Below the pieces are notes generated by a model, which was not told where the DNA came from, searched no databases, and saw only the letters and a program-made list of their open reading frames with translations. From Hyaloscypha bicolor E (lineage: Eukaryota > Ascomycota > Leotiomycetes > Helotiales > Hyaloscyphaceae), in contig NW_020194575.1 of the NCBI RefSeq assembly GCF_002865645.1, positions 141,247 to 205,246 on the forward strand: a stretch of 64,000 nucleotides of DNA, in the 5' to 3' direction. Position 1 is the stretch's first letter; each line of letters begins with the position of its first letter. Position numbers and translations under genes: made by a program. Shown piece by piece: positions 62,600-64,000 of this stretch.

Positions 62600-64000
62600 C
62601 TAATTAAAGAAATAATAAAAATATATATTGAGATATAGAAATATAATAGAACTAATAATAGTTTTAATTAAAAACTTGCTATTTTCTTTAATATTTACTA
62701 ATATATAAAGTTTTTATAAGAGATACTAATAAGAGCTTTTCCTATTATATTAAAGAAACTAGTATAAGATTACTTTTATAATGACTAGCTCTTTTAATAT
62801 ATATATAAAAAGGCCTATATAAATATTTATAACTTTTTTAAAGGCCCTAATTTCTAATATTAAAACTTAAATAAATAAAATACTATTATAATAATAATTA
62901 TAATAGTTTAATATTCTAAAAAAAAAATTAAGCTTATCTAGTTATTAATTAATAACCTATATAAATTATAATATAAACTAGTATTTATTTTATAAAATAC
63001 CGAATTCCTATATAATAAAATTATTATTTTCTATTAAGATATATTAATATACTAATATATAGTCTCGGATTCTTCTTCTAATTTCGGCTAATTTATTAAT
63101 AAGCTCTAATTATCTATTACTATTTATAAGAAAAAATAATAGATTAATATCGAGATTCTTTTTATTAATTAATAATATTACTTAAAAAAATAGCTAAATA
63201 ATTATTTATTCGGAAATTATTAATATAACTCTAGTTATAATTACAGCCTCCGAAATAGCTATTCGAATAATTATAAGCCCTATAATTATAATAACTATCT
63301 GAATAAGTTATACTTTATATATAGAAAATCCGAATACTATTTCTGGAAATATATATTAAAGAAATAAAAAACTAAAAAGACTCGATTTAAAACCCGAAAT
63401 CTTTATTAATTTAAGGCTTTAAACTTTTATTAATTTAATAAGGAGTTTAATAATAGCTATTTATAACTAATAACTAAAGTTAAAGAAGAAAAATATTATA
63501 AAAGTAATAAAAATAATAATAGAGAGAATTACTTAAATAGTACTTTTAAGACTCTTTTAATATTAATAAATAAAATAAAGAAATAGTATTTAGATTTCTA
63601 TTTTATTTTAGTTAAAAGCCTTTAGCTACTTTTACTATATTAATAACTATAACTAATACTTTTATAAATAATTTTAGTTTTCTTTCTTTTATATATTAAT
63701 TAATAAATAAAAACCATATCTTGAAATCTAATAAATTATTTATAGAGCTAGCTATAGAAAATATCTAAACCTTTATAATAAATAGTATTTCTAAATATAA
63801 TATCTATTACTTTTACGGAATTATAATTAATACTAAAGCTTCTAAATTCTTAATTACTAGTTCCGATTAATTTCAAGCTTTATAATAGACTAATAATAGT
63901 ATTAAACTTAATAAAATTACTAAAAATCAAATTAATATCTAGTTTAGTATTAGATCTATATTTTTTATTAGATCTATAATAATAAAAATACTAATTAGGT
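62600..64000 (+). mobile_element. RIP-degraded Ty1/copia gag and protease region, cut by window edge
   Basis: Plus-strand gag zinc knuckle at 63311-63352 reads YFIYRKSEYYFWKY, with Tyr at the four metal positions of the fungal copia pattern C-x2-C-x4-C-x4-H. The aspartic protease motif follows at 63817-63840 as GIIINTKAS where copia proteases have DTGAS, then SSDQFQAL-like sequence (stop at the Q). Integrase and reverse transcriptase would lie beyond 64000. Many stops. Confidence 0.72.

Noticed and set aside
1..64000. CRISPR arrays, rRNA operons, tRNA genes, telomere repeats
   Set aside because: The genome is eukaryotic, and I saw no TTAGGG arrays, rRNA-like blocks or convincing tRNA cloverleaf; tRNA absence was judged by eye only.

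Overview
The window looks like a chromosome segment from a filamentous ascomycete (Pezizomycotina). The evidence is short GT-AG introns of 41 to 66 nt, NLR-type NACHT/WD40 and ankyrin remnants, a DUF3435 gene, fungal chromovirus, copia, hAT and Tc1-like transposons, and long AT-rich blocks carrying the mark of repeat-induced point mutation (RIP: C to T at CpA on either strand). I cannot name the species.

Layout. 1-4190: minus-strand relic of a Ty3/gypsy chromovirus. 4260-5561: ankyrin-repeat gene remnant whose mutation load falls with distance from that relic. 5864-23840: a gene island of normal base composition with related sequence in inverted orientation at its two ends (about 6190-6570 and 23030-23840). 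In order it holds a decayed DUF3435 (Starship 'captain'-type tyrosine recombinase) gene, a membrane-protein gene that is probably 5'-truncated (10874-12729), an NLR fragment (12790-13971), an intact-looking four-exon membrane-protein gene (14069-16137), a small inverted-repeat element, a frameshifted fasciclin/GPI gene (18226-19413), an intact-looking seven-helix membrane-protein gene (20613-22212) and a 157-bp hairpin element. 23.9-37.0 kb: AT-rich, with one complete but dead chromovirus with 263-bp LTRs (27813-33967). 37.0-40.7 kb: a second small GC-normal island with a possible broken zinc-ribbon gene and a 1724-bp Tc1-like transposon (38412-40135) inserted into a third copy of the island-edge repeat. 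40.7-56.4 kb: AT-rich, with a dead hAT transposase, a 455-bp TA-flanked inverted-repeat element, a second chromovirus (46819-53533) and an unidentified minus-strand relic. 56.4-59.45 kb: a GC-normal block built of nested direct and tandem repeats. 59.45-64 kb: two oppositely oriented Ty1/copia gag/protease relics.

Only two or three genes look functional: the membrane proteins at 14069-16137 and 20613-22212, and perhaps 10874-12729. Everything else recognisable is broken, mostly by C:G to T:A changes. The reverse transcriptase YLDD box reads YLNN in all three chromovirus copies, and the zinc-knuckle Cys/His positions read Tyr in the two chromovirus families and copia copy checked. The best lead is the 17.7-kb island: a captain-type gene at one edge pointing inward, NLR debris as cargo-like content, and related sequence at both edges. 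It may be a degraded Starship-like element, or host sequence trapped between copies of a dispersed repeat.
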